Assembly: GCA_964436315.1 (NCBI GenBank)
Contig: CAYTCZ010000013.1
Location: 1-45,849, forward strand
Source: CAYTCZ01 sp964436315
GTDB lineage: Bacteria > Actinomycetota > Thermoleophilia > Gaiellales > Gaiellaceae
DNA: 45,849 bases
Direction of reading: 5' to 3'
Translations under genes and position numbers: made by a program
In this document: positions 32,894-40,708 of the stretch, in pieces
Layout: each line of letters begins with the position of its first letter
Numbering within the stretch: position 1 is the stretch's first letter
The notes under the pieces: generated by a model
What the model was told of the DNA's origin: nothing
What the model saw: only the letters and a program-made list of their open reading frames with translations
Database searches by the model: none

Positions 32894-32918
32894 CACCCCG
32901 GTAGAGTCCGCCGGGGTG
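32894..32918 (+). promoter_or_regulatory. Hairpin over the gcvT start, with -10 TAGAGT in its loop
   Basis: CACCCCGG (32894-32901) and CCGGGGTG (32911-32918) are perfect complements around a 9-base loop; the right arm includes the GTG start at 32916. The loop contains TAGAGT (32902-32907), eight bases before the GTG, which fits a leaderless promoter. As DNA this is a symmetric operator candidate; as RNA the hairpin would exist only if transcription began further upstream. Confidence 0.4.
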
Positions 32919-33953
32919 GAGAACCTTCGGCGCACGTCGCTCTACGACCGACACGAGGCCCTGGGTGCGCGCTTCGTTCCGTTCGCAGGCTGGGAAATGC
33001 CTGTGCTCTATACGTCGATCGTCGAGGAGCACCGGGCCGTGAGAGCGAGGGCCGGAGTCTTCGACGTCTCACACATGGGTGAACTCGAGGTCGCGGGAGC
33101 CGGTGCTCACGCCTACCTCCAGACCCGCCTCTCAAACGACCTCGACAAGATCGTGCCCGGACAGGCTCAGTACACGTTGTTGATGAATGAAGACGGTGGG
33201 ATCACGGACGATCTCATTGCATACCGGACTGGGCCGGAGAGCTATCTCTTGATCGTCAACGCGGCAAACATAAGCGAGGACCATCTGGCCCTCGAAAGGG
33301 CTCGAGACGTCTCTGACGAATGGGCCTTGCTTGCCGTGCAGGGACCGGCGGCGCTTGAGCTCCTCGAGCTCGAGGTGAACCGGTTCACCTTCCACGAGAC
33401 AACGATGTTTGGCGTCAATTGCCTTGTCGCTGGTACGGGCTACACGGGCGAGTCGGGCTGCGAGATAGCCTGCCGGCCGGGGGATGCTCCGACTCTCTGG
33501 GACGGTGTGCTTCAGCGAGGGGTGACTCCTTGCGGACTCGGTGCGAGGGACACGCTGCGGATCGAGGCCGCGTATCCACTCCATGGCAATGACATCGGGC
33601 CTGAGCGGACGCCGATCGAAGCGGACCTCCGCTTCGCATGCGCGCTTGACAAGGACTTCGTCGGGGTCGAGATCCTGCGCGAGCAGGTGGCGACAGGGCC
33701 GTCCGAGCGGCTCGTTGCGTTTGTCATGGATGATCCTGGCGTCCCGCGAGGCGGAATGGAGATCCTGGAGGGAGGGGTCGTCACCTCGGGGACGCATTCG
33801 CCGATGCTCGAACGCGGCATCGGGCTCGCGTACTCTTCGGCCGACCGCACGGAGCCCGGGCAAACGTTGACGGTGGACGTGCGCGGCCGCCCACGGCGGA
33901 GTCGTATTGTGAAAAAACCGATCTACCCCGACGAACAGGAGGAGCGTCCGTAG
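32916..33953 (+). CDS. gcvT: Glycine cleavage system T protein (aminomethyltransferase)
   Basis: The 345-residue tetrahydrofolate-dependent enzyme releases ammonia and makes methylene-THF from the aminomethyl-lipoyl H protein. Blocks seen: LYDRHEALGARFVPFAGWEMP, FDVSHMGEL, QYTLLMNEDGGITDDL, the folate-site VNAANISED, TGYTGESGCEI and GLGARDTLRIEAAYPLHGNDI. It is first in the gcvT-gcvH-gcvPA-gcvPB operon. The GTG at 32916 matches the family start; the frame is open far upstream but antisense to the PfkB gene. Its stop shares one base with the gcvH start (TAGTG). Confidence 0.93.
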   Translation: MENLRRTSLYDRHEALGARFVPFAGWEMPVLYTSIVEEHRAVRARAGVFDVSHMGELEVAGAGAHAYLQTRLSNDLDKIVPGQAQYTLLMNEDGGITDDLIAYRTGPESYLLIVNAANISEDHLALERARDVSDEWALLAVQGPAALELLELEVNRFTFHETTMFGVNCLVAGTGYTGESGCEIACRPGDAPTLWDGVLQRGVTPCGLGARDTLRIEAAYPLHGNDIGPERTPIEADLRFACALDKDFVGVEILREQVATGPSERLVAFVMDDPGVPRGGMEILEGGVVTSGTHSPMLERGIGLAYSSADRTEPGQTLTVDVRGRPRRSRIVKKPIYPDEQEERP

Positions 33954-34345
33954 TGCCGGAAGCGAGTTATCCAGCAGAGCTGAAATATCATCCGGAGCAC
34001 GATTGGGCGCGAGTCGAGGGTGATCATGCGACACTTGGGATCACCTGGCACGCACAGGATGCGCTCGGTGACGTCGTCCACTTTGAGCCCCCAACTGACG
34101 GGCAGAGCGTCTCCCAAGGCGCGAGCTACGGTGAGGTCGAGTCCGTCAAGGCGGTATCGGACGTCATCTCACCGCTGTCCGGGGAAGTCGTGGAGGTGAA
34201 CCAACACGTCGTTGATGCTCCGGAGACCATCAACGACGATCCTTACGGGGAGGGGTGGCTGGTCCGGATTCGAATCAGCGATCCTTCGGAGATCGACGCG
34301 CTGCTCGACGCGGGCGCCTACCAGGCGCTCCTTGCCGATTTGTGA
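33953..34345 (+). CDS. gcvH: Glycine cleavage system H protein
   Basis: The 130-residue lipoyl carrier shuttles the aminomethyl group between the P, T and L proteins. It has the family start LKYHPEHDWARVEGDHATLGIT, ALGDVVHFEPP, and the lipoylated Lys66 in ESVKAVSD, followed by SPLSGEVVEVN. The C-terminal PYGEGWLVRI is also typical. It is in second position of the operon, overlapping gcvT by one base and gcvPA by four (GTGA). The lipoyl dehydrogenase (L protein) is not encoded in the window. Confidence 0.95.
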   Translation: MPEASYPAELKYHPEHDWARVEGDHATLGITWHAQDALGDVVHFEPPTDGQSVSQGASYGEVESVKAVSDVISPLSGEVVEVNQHVVDAPETINDDPYGEGWLVRIRISDPSEIDALLDAGAYQALLADL

Positions 34346-35658
34346 GCTACCTTTCGCTCACCGATTCAGATCTCGGCGAGATGCTTGAAGCGATCGGTGT
34401 TGCGTCGATCGACGAGCTCTTCCGCGATATCCCCGACGCGGTCCGGTTTGACCGACCACTTGCCCTTGAGCCTCCTCTCTCCGAGGCAGAGCTTGCCGCT
34501 CATGTCACTGAACTCGCCGAGCGGAACGCTCCGGTTGGCGATGAGCTGTCGTTCGTTGGAGCGGGGATGTACGACCACTACGTCCCTGCCGTCGTCGACG
34601 CAATTCTCGAGCGCGGCGAGTTCCTCACCGCGTACACGCCGTACCAGCCGGAGATGTCCCAGGGCGTGCTGCAGGCGATCTTCGAGTACCAGACGGTGAT
34701 CTGTGAGCTGACGGGAATGGACGTCTCGAACGCCTCGGGTTACGACGGAACCACCGTTGCGGCTGACGCGTGCTTTGTCGCGAAACACGTGACCGGCCGT
34801 CACAAAGTCGTTCTCGCAGAATCGCTTAATCCGCAAGTACGCCAGGTGGTGAAGACATACGCCCCCGGCTTCGGGCTGGAGGTTGTCGAGTTGCCGTACC
34901 ACGGCGGCCTCACGGATCCCGATGACGTACTGGCGGCCGCGCAGGATGCGGCCTGTGTGATCTTCCAGCAGCCGAACTTCTTCGGATGTCTCGAGGCCGC
35001 TCCCGACATCGCTGCGGCCGCCGGCGAGGGCGGGGCTCTCGCCGTGGCTCACGTCGATCCGATCTCGCTGGGCGTCCTCGAAGCGCCCGGGAACTACGGC
35101 TGCGCGATCGCCATTGGCGAAGGCCAGTCTGCCGGAAACCACCTGTCGTTCGGCGGGCCGCACTACGGCTTCCTGGCGGCTCGCGAGGAGTTCGTTCGTC
35201 GTATGCCGGGGAGGATCGTTGGCCAGACGGTCGATCTCGACGATAATCGCGCGTTCGTCCTCACTCTGCAAACTCGCGAACAACACATTCGGCGTGAGAA
35301 GGCTACGTCCAACATCACGACGAATCAGACGCTCCTTGCCCTCGGTGGTCTGATTTACCTCTCGTGGCTCGGGCCCGCGGGTTTGCTCGAGCTCGGCGAA
35401 TCGTGCATGGCGCTAGCCGAATCCGCCAAACGCACGCTCGATCTTCCGCTGGCGTTCGACGCACCAACGTTCAAGGAGTTTGTCGTGGTCCTGGACCGGC
35501 CTACACAGGAGGTCATCGCGCGCCTGCGTCAGGAGGGGATCAATCCTGGCTACCCATTGGGCCGGGACTACGCGGGCCTCGAGAACGCGCTGCTCGTCTG
35601 CGTTACCGAGAAGCGAACGACAGGTGACATCGAACGACTGGCGGAGGCGCTCCGATGA
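34342..35658 (+). CDS. gcvPA: Glycine dehydrogenase (decarboxylating) subunit 1
   Basis: This 438-residue protein is the N-terminal half of a split P protein. Conserved stretches include GAGMYDHYVPAVVDAI, the LTAYTPYQPEMSQGVLQAIFEYQT segment, GYDGTTVAADA, QQPNFFGCLE, GGPHYGFLAAREEFVRRMPGRIVG and REQHIRREKATSNITTNQ. The two subunits together decarboxylate glycine with pyridoxal phosphate and load the H protein. The GTG at 34342 overlaps the gcvH stop. It starts SYLSLTDSDLGEML, a typical family start. The stop overlaps gcvPB by four bases (ATGA). Confidence 0.95.
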   Translation: MSYLSLTDSDLGEMLEAIGVASIDELFRDIPDAVRFDRPLALEPPLSEAELAAHVTELAERNAPVGDELSFVGAGMYDHYVPAVVDAILERGEFLTAYTPYQPEMSQGVLQAIFEYQTVICELTGMDVSNASGYDGTTVAADACFVAKHVTGRHKVVLAESLNPQVRQVVKTYAPGFGLEVVELPYHGGLTDPDDVLAAAQDAACVIFQQPNFFGCLEAAPDIAAAAGEGGALAVAHVDPISLGVLEAPGNYGCAIAIGEGQSAGNHLSFGGPHYGFLAAREEFVRRMPGRIVGQTVDLDDNRAFVLTLQTREQHIRREKATSNITTNQTLLALGGLIYLSWLGPAGLLELGESCMALAESAKRTLDLPLAFDAPTFKEFVVVLDRPTQEVIARLRQEGINPGYPLGRDYAGLENALLVCVTEKRTTGDIERLAEALR

Positions 35659-37130
35659 AGCTGATCTTCGAACGATCGAAGCAGGGCCGGCGCGGCGGAT
35701 CGGTACCGAGCCATGGTCTCCCGAACGCCGCAGTCCCGGCGGAGCTCCGCCGCAAGGTTCCTCCGCGGCTGCCCGAGCTGTCGGAGCCCGAGCTCGTTCG
35801 CCACTTCACCGAGCTGACGACTCGAAACTTCGGCGTGGACACAGGCTTCTATCCGCTTGGTTCGTGCACGATGAAGCACAACCCAAGGATCAACGAGCGT
35901 CTGGCGATGCTCGAAGGGTTCCGCGACCTTCACCCACTGCAGGACGAATCGGCGGCCCAGGGTGCGCTCGAAATCATGTGGCGTCTTCAGGAGATGCTTC
36001 TCGAGATCTGCGGACTCGATGCGGTCTCGCTCCAACCTGCGGCTGGCTCGCAGGGTGAGCTCACCGGGCTCATGCTCATCCGCGCGTACCTTGATGACCG
36101 GGAGCAGAGCAGGAACGAGATCATCATCCCGGATACGGCCCATGGCACGAATCCCGCGAGCGTGAGCATGGCCGGATTCGAACTCGTCGGAGTCCAGACC
36201 GATCCGCGAGGAAACATCGACCTCGGGGATCTCCGCGCCAAGGTTGGCGCCCAGACCGCCGGGCTTATGTTGACGAACCCGTCGACGCTCGGCCTCTTCG
36301 ACGAGGGAATCCTCGAGATCACCGGCGCGGTTCACGATGCCGGGGGTCTCTGTTACTACGATGGCGCGAACCTCAACGCCGTTTGTGGGATCTCTCGTCC
36401 TGGCGACATGGGGTTCGACATCGTGCACATCAACCTGCACAAGACTTTCTCGCAGCCGCATGGTGGCGGTGGGCCGGGCGGGGGCCCAATCGTTGTGCGT
36501 TCCAATCTCGAACCGTTCCTCCCGAGCCCGCTCGTCGCACGCGACGGCGACGCGTTTCGGCTGGACTTCGATCGTCCGAAGTCGATCGGGAGGGTCCGAG
36601 GGTATGCAGGCCCGTTCGGGGTCTTCGTGCGTTCCTACGCCTACATTCGCTCCTACGGCCCGCAGCTCCGGGAGATGTCCGAAGTTGCTGTTCTGAATGC
36701 GAACTATCTTCTGGCGCTTCTAAAGGAGGAGTACGAGGTCGCCTTCGATCGCCTCTGCACGCACGAATTCGTCGTGTCGGCCCGGGAGCTGAAACGCACT
36801 CACGGCATCACTGCGTTGGACGTGGCCAAGAGGCTGATGGACTTTGGATTCCACCCGCCAACGGTGTATTTCCCGCTGATCGTGCCCGAGGCTCTCATGA
36901 TCGAACCGACCGAGACTGAAGCCAAGGAAACGCTGGACGCTTTTGTCGCCGCCATGCTGCAGATTGCCCGCGAGGCTGCCGAAGAACCAGAGGCGGTACG
37001 GTCGGCCCCTCATACGCGCGAGGTCCGTAGGCTCGACGAGGTGCGGGCTGTCAAGGAGCCGATACTTCGCCATCACTTCGAGCATGACGTGGTGGCAGAG
37101 AAGAACACGGCTCGGAGCCGAGGGCACTGA
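35655..37130 (+). CDS. gcvPB: Glycine dehydrogenase (decarboxylating) subunit 2
   Basis: The 491-residue C-terminal half of the P protein carries the pyridoxal phosphate lysine, Lys263, in INLHKTFSQPHGGGGPG. Other blocks are GFYPLGSCTMKHNPRINE, LQPAAGSQGELTGLM, DTAHGTNPASVSMAG, LTNPSTLGLFD, and the C-terminal GFHPPTVYFPLIVPEALMIEPTE with ETEAKETLDAF. It completes the split-P arrangement common in Gram-positive bacteria and thermophiles. It is the last gene of the operon, and a hairpin starts at its stop codon. Confidence 0.96.
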   Translation: MKLIFERSKQGRRGGSVPSHGLPNAAVPAELRRKVPPRLPELSEPELVRHFTELTTRNFGVDTGFYPLGSCTMKHNPRINERLAMLEGFRDLHPLQDESAAQGALEIMWRLQEMLLEICGLDAVSLQPAAGSQGELTGLMLIRAYLDDREQSRNEIIIPDTAHGTNPASVSMAGFELVGVQTDPRGNIDLGDLRAKVGAQTAGLMLTNPSTLGLFDEGILEITGAVHDAGGLCYYDGANLNAVCGISRPGDMGFDIVHINLHKTFSQPHGGGGPGGGPIVVRSNLEPFLPSPLVARDGDAFRLDFDRPKSIGRVRGYAGPFGVFVRSYAYIRSYGPQLREMSEVAVLNANYLLALLKEEYEVAFDRLCTHEFVVSARELKRTHGITALDVAKRLMDFGFHPPTVYFPLIVPEALMIEPTETEAKETLDAFVAAMLQIAREAAEEPEAVRSAPHTREVRRLDEVRAVKEPILRHHFEHDVVAEKNTARSRGH

Positions 37131-37149
37131 GGCCGGCAGCGGCCTTCAG
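37127..37149. terminator. Hairpin at the end of the gcv operon
   Basis: CTG-AGGCCG (37127-37135), loop GCAG, CGGCCT-T-CAG (37140-37149) forms a 9-bp stem with one bulged T. It overlaps the gcvPB stop codon (37128-37130). No T-run follows, as for other hairpins here. Confidence 0.5.
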
Positions 37150-37216
37150 TAACGGATCCGCTGCGAGTCGAGAACACGGGTGGTGTCGGGTTCGTGCTCG
37201 CTGTCGCGATCACCGC

Positions 37217-37222
37217 TAGACT
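37217..37222 (+). promoter_or_regulatory. -10 element TAGACT, likely leaderless start
   Basis: TAGACT ends six bases before the GTG at 37229, matching the spacing before the small gene at 282. No -35 stands out. Confidence 0.4.
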
Positions 37223-37228
37223 CGCGCT

Positions 37229-37447
37229 GTGCGGCTCTTTTTCTGGCGACGCCGTGAGAAGTCCCGCCCCATGGACGAGACCGAGGCGTATGCCCGCTGT
37301 CACGGTGAGCGGGGATCGGATGTCCGCATCGTCCACGTTGAGATTCAGCGTCGCCGCGGCTTTCCCGTAACGATCACCGGCGAAGAAATCCGCCGGAAGC
37401 TCGCCGCGAAGATGGCCGCGCGCGAGCAGACCCCCGGCGCTCAGTGA
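37229..37447 (+). CDS. Small basic protein of unknown function
   Basis: The 72-residue product begins MRLFFWRRREKS, continues with a YARCHGERG segment, a probable beta strand (RIVHVEIQRR) and an amphipathic helix (TGEEIRRKLAAKMAARE). It has no signal peptide or membrane helix. I do not recognise a family. Reality is supported by the well-placed TAGACT before its GTG, by clear space between the gcv terminator and tag, and by GC-rich third positions. The gap to tag is 58 bases. Confidence 0.6.
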   Translation: MRLFFWRRREKSRPMDETEAYARCHGERGSDVRIVHVEIQRRRGFPVTITGEEIRRKLAAKMAAREQTPGAQ

Positions 37448-37505
37448 CGCCTTCTCCTCGCTCGGTCACGCCTCGGGAAGGACAGCAGATAACGACGCGA
37501 CCTCT

Positions 37506-38078
37506 GTGAGTTCGCCAGTCCGGTGTCCGTGGGCCGAGGCCTACGTCGAGTATCACGATGAGGAATGGGGAGTTCCCGTCCATGATGATCGAGCGCTGTT
37601 CGAGTTTCTCTTGCTAGAGGGTGCTCAGGCCGGGCTCAGCTGGGCCACAATCCTGGCGAAGCGTGAGAACTACCGTCGAGCCTTTGCCGGTTTTGACCCG
37701 CGAGAGGTGTCACGCTTCACCGAAGCGGACGTCGCTCGACTGCTCGCTGACTCCGGACTTGTCCGCAACCGGTTGAAGATCGAGTCGGCCGTGAGTAACG
37801 CACGGGCGTTCCTCAACGTCCAGGCGGCCTTCGGATCGTTCGACGAGTACGCCTGGGAGTTCGTTGGAGGCTCGCCGCTACGAAACAACTGGGTGGCAAT
37901 GGACGAGATCCCCGCGCAGACCGGAGAATCCGATGCCCTGTCCCGCGACCTCAAGAAACGCGGCTTTCGTTTCGTCGGTCCGACGATCATGTATGCGTTC
38001 ATGCAGGCGGTCGGGATGGTCAACGATCATCTGGTCTCGTGCTTTCGGCATGACCAGGTCAGTCGTGAGGGTGGCTAG
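37506..38078 (+). CDS. tag: DNA-3-methyladenine glycosylase I
   Basis: The 190-residue enzyme excises 3-methyladenine from alkylated DNA. It matches the Tag family from end to end: RCPWA, EYHDEEWGVPVHDD, FEFLLLEGAQAGLSW with the catalytic-site Glu38, and the zinc-binding set Cys7, His17, His175 and Cys179 (MVNDHLVSCF). These positions fit the Escherichia coli Tag ligands closely. The start is GTG at 37506. It is the second alkyl-base glycosylase in the window. A strong hairpin after it separates it from the convergent rlmN gene. Bases 38079-38278 show no recognisable feature. Confidence 0.95.
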   Translation: MSSPVRCPWAEAYVEYHDEEWGVPVHDDRALFEFLLLEGAQAGLSWATILAKRENYRRAFAGFDPREVSRFTEADVARLLADSGLVRNRLKIESAVSNARAFLNVQAAFGSFDEYAWEFVGGSPLRNNWVAMDEIPAQTGESDALSRDLKKRGFRFVGPTIMYAFMQAVGMVNDHLVSCFRHDQVSREGG

Positions 38079-38278
38079 TCGAACAGCGTGCGGCGGGAGT
38101 GCGATTTCGGCAACTGGGCGAGGGCGCAAGCCTCGTCAACCAGGGTCGCAAGCCGGGAGAGTCGGCGGGTCGAAGCTCGGGCGTCGCTTTCTCTTCAGAA
38201 TTGACCCAGTCTCGCCAATCTTGGGAGAAGACGTGAAGAGCCGTGCGCGCTACCATCGCGGTCGGGTGGCGGGTGGAC

Positions 38279-38307
38279 CTCACCTCTCCACCGGGTGGAG
38301 AGGTGAG
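38279..38307. terminator. Perfect 13-bp hairpin, bidirectional terminator
   Basis: CTCACCTCTCCAC (38279-38291), loop CGG, GTGGAGAGGTGAG (38295-38307). It lies four bases beyond the rlmN stop and about 200 bases after the tag stop, so it can end transcription from both sides. No T-run on either side. Confidence 0.65.
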
Positions 38308-38311
38308 AGGG

Positions 38312-39379
38312 TCAATACCTCTTGAGGGGTGGCATCTTGCCGGGGGCACGCTGGGGCCGTCGCTCGGCGCGCGGGCCGGTCAGTTCTGATGGGGCGTCGA
38401 ACCCCCGGCCAGCTAGCTGACCGCAAGCGGCAGCAATGTCGCGCCCCCGGGTGAGTCGAACGGTCACCGGGATGCGAGCGCGGCCGAGGATCTCCCTGAA
38501 CACGTTGATTGCCGTCGGCGTGGCGCCTTCGAATGCTCCGGTTGGGTTGTACGGAATGAGGTTCACCTTGTAGATCCGGGGTTCGAGAAGTTCTGCAAGT
38601 GCGCTTGCATGGGCCGGGCTGTCGTTGACACCGCTGAGCATCACGTACTCGATGATGACTTTTCTCCGCCTTCGATCGAAGTAGCGACGACATGCGTCGA
38701 GGACGACACCGATCGGAAAACGGTCGTTGACGGGCATGAGGGCCGAACGCAGGGAATCGTCAGGAGCATGCAGAGAGATCGCGAGTCGGATCGGCGCCTC
38801 GACCTCGTCGGTGAAGCGCTGCACGCCGGGCAGCCAGCCGATGGTGGAAACCGTCGTCCGCCGATGGCCAATCCCGAGATCTGGGAGCTGAAGCGAAGCG
38901 GCGAGTACGTTCTCGTAGTTGAGCATTGGCTCGCCCATCCCCATGAACACACAGTGGCTCAGTTCCCCTTCACGACGGAAGTACAGGGCTTGATCGAGGA
39001 TTTCCGAGACGCTGAGGTTTCGTGCGAACCTCATCCCACCGGTCGCGCAGAACCGGCAAGTAAGAGGACATCCCGACTGACTGGATAGACAGACCGATCG
39101 TCGTCCGTCCCGGAACTGCATCAAGACCGTCTCGAGCACATGCCCATCAGACGTTTGGAAGAGAGCTTTGACCGTCCCGTCCCTGGAAGTCTGTCTCCTC
39201 CGGAGGTCGATGCTCGAGATGGGAACGGACTCCTCCAGTGAAACGCGGAGTCTCTTTGGGAGATTGGTCATCTCCGAATAGCTTGATGCCCCCGCGGCTG
39301 CCCATTCCCAGACCTGCCGCGCTCGATAGCCGGGCTCGCCTCGGCGGGCAAGCGTCTTCTCGAGGAGGGCCCGATCCAT
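38312..39379 (-). CDS. rlmN: Dual-specificity 23S rRNA/tRNA adenine C2-methyltransferase RlmN
   Basis: The 355-residue radical SAM enzyme methylates C2 of A2503 in 23S rRNA and A37 in some tRNAs. The iron-sulfur cluster cysteines are Cys104, Cys108 and Cys111 (GCPLTCRFC). The methyl-carrying cysteine is Cys319 (ACGQL). MGMGEPMLNYENV and ISLHAPDD are standard family blocks. The extra 30 residues at the C-terminus (GPRAERRPQRAPG) are basic and unconserved-looking. The ATG at 39379 has TACCGT ten bases upstream. Confidence 0.95.
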   Translation of the reverse strand: MDRALLEKTLARRGEPGYRARQVWEWAAAGASSYSEMTNLPKRLRVSLEESVPISSIDLRRRQTSRDGTVKALFQTSDGHVLETVLMQFRDGRRSVCLSSQSGCPLTCRFCATGGMRFARNLSVSEILDQALYFRREGELSHCVFMGMGEPMLNYENVLAASLQLPDLGIGHRRTTVSTIGWLPGVQRFTDEVEAPIRLAISLHAPDDSLRSALMPVNDRFPIGVVLDACRRYFDRRRRKVIIEYVMLSGVNDSPAHASALAELLEPRIYKVNLIPYNPTGAFEGATPTAINVFREILGRARIPVTVRLTRGRDIAAACGQLAGRGFDAPSELTGPRAERRPQRAPGKMPPLKRY

Positions 39380-39389
39380 CGCCCGTCAG

Positions 39390-39395
39390 ACGGTA
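39390..39395 (-). promoter_or_regulatory. -10 element TACCGT for rlmN
   Basis: Minus-strand TACCGT ends ten bases before the rlmN ATG. Weak alone; noted because the spacing fits the recurring leaderless layout. Confidence 0.3.
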
Positions 39396-39587
39396 GCGGC
39401 TCTAGATCTGCTGGCCGATTGGCCGGGGGTCTGCTCCACGCCGTGTAAGAGTCGTGCGGGGCCGGCCGCTTGCCTCCCTCCAGCTTCCAGCGTAACGAGA
39501 AGATGGGCGCCGATGTGCAACGCAATGAGACGGGCCCGTAACATCTCGCGCCGGTTCGTAGGCTGCGTCCAAGTCGGACGACTCTGC

Positions 39588-39593
39588 GAGAAT
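39588..39593 (+). promoter_or_regulatory. -10 element GAGAAT before the threonine aldolase gene
   Basis: GAGAAT ends six bases before the GTG at 39600. The same hexamer precedes the kinase gene at 12024 by eight bases, and GACAAT precedes the gene at 41979 by eight. These look like a second form of the leaderless -10. Confidence 0.35.
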
Positions 39594-39599
39594 TGCCCC

Positions 39600-40664
39600 G
39601 TGATCGATCTTCGGTCAGACACGGCCTCACGGCCGACCAAGGGCATGCGACGAGCCATAGCCAACGCGCAGGTGGGCGACGAGCAGAAACGCGAGGACCC
39701 GACTGTTCTGGCCCTCGAGGAGAGAGTCGCAGAACTCGTTGGTCACGACGAGGCGTTGTTTCTTCCGACCGCGACCATGGCCAACCAGATCGCGCTGCGG
39801 TTATTGTCCGAGCCCGGCGACGAGGTGATTGCCGAGGCGAATGCGCACGTGTTCCGCTTCGAGCTCGGAGGCCCCGCAGTCCACGCCGGGCTTGCGATGA
39901 AGCCGATTGCGGCAGACGACGGACGGTTCACGCCGGCTCAACTCCGAGAGGCTCTCGCCCCGCCCGACATTCACGCCGCGGTGACCAAGGTGGTCTGCGT
40001 CGAGAACACCCATAACGCTGGGGGCGGGCGCGTATGGTCTCCTGAGCAACTCGACGAGCTTGCGGAAGAGGCTCGAGCCCGCGACCTCAGGCTTCACCTC
40101 GACGGAGCGCGGCTGTGGAATGCGGCGATCGCAACGCAGCTCCCGCTCGATCGATTCTGCCGCCAGTTCGACACGGTGACGCTCTGCCTCTCGAAAGGGC
40201 TCGGCTGCCCGATGGGGGCTCTACTCGCGACGTCGAGTATTCGGGCAGCGCGGGCGCGCCGGTTCAAGCATCTCTTCGGCGGGGCGATGCGCCAATCAGG
40301 CATCGTCGCTGCAGCGGGTGTCTACGCGCTAGACAATCACCTCGATCGACTTGCCGACGATCACGCGAATGCTCGATACCTTGGCGAGCATCTCGTCGAG
40401 GCCGGACTTCCCGTCGATCAAGATCAGATCGAGACGAATTTCGTGCTGATCCGCGTCGGCGAGATGGGGCTCGCTGTGAGCGAGGCCCTCGGCCGACTTG
40501 AGCAGAATGGGGTTCTTCTCTCACCCTCTGCACGCCGAGAGACGCTGCGTGCGGTCACCCACCTCGATGTGGACCGCGGAGACATCGAGCAGGCGGCGAC
40601 GGCCATTTGCGGTGCTCTCGCCGCGAGTTATGAGACCTCTGAAGCCGCGACGGGCGAATCCTGA
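39600..40664 (+). CDS. Low-specificity L-threonine aldolase
   Basis: The 354-residue pyridoxal phosphate enzyme splits threonine or allo-threonine into glycine and acetaldehyde. It begins IDLRSDTASRPTKGMR, with VGDEQKREDPTVLALEERVAEL, FLPTATMANQIAL, VCVENTHNAGGGRVW, LHLDGARLWNAA and the cofactor lysine Lys199 in LCLSKGLGCPMGALL. The GTG at 39600 matches the family start; the frame is open 29 codons further but without family match. Glycine made here could feed the cleavage system encoded 2.5 kb upstream. Convergent with the antiporter gene. Confidence 0.92.
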   Translation: MIDLRSDTASRPTKGMRRAIANAQVGDEQKREDPTVLALEERVAELVGHDEALFLPTATMANQIALRLLSEPGDEVIAEANAHVFRFELGGPAVHAGLAMKPIAADDGRFTPAQLREALAPPDIHAAVTKVVCVENTHNAGGGRVWSPEQLDELAEEARARDLRLHLDGARLWNAAIATQLPLDRFCRQFDTVTLCLSKGLGCPMGALLATSSIRAARARRFKHLFGGAMRQSGIVAAAGVYALDNHLDRLADDHANARYLGEHLVEAGLPVDQDQIETNFVLIRVGEMGLAVSEALGRLEQNGVLLSPSARRETLRAVTHLDVDRGDIEQAATAICGALAASYETSEAATGES

Positions 40665-40708
40665 GCGCAGCTTGCTACTCGACGACGCTTCGAAGAGAGA
40701 ATCGTCTG

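Noticed and set aside
32796..32915. Glycine riboswitch before gcvT
   Set aside because: Expected for a gcv operon, but the conserved aptamer sequences are absent and a -10 sits eight bases before the start, leaving no leader.
38079..38278. Possible small RNA between tag and rlmN
   Set aside because: A CGAGG/CCTCG stem is visible, but there is no promoter, conserved RNA motif or link to the terminator strong enough to call it.
39386..39544. Minus-strand frame of about 52 residues ending six bases before rlmN
   Set aside because: Spacing suggests coupling, but third-position GC is lower than in neighbouring genes, no ribosome site is seen and the product matches nothing. A leaderless-type -10 for rlmN lies inside it.
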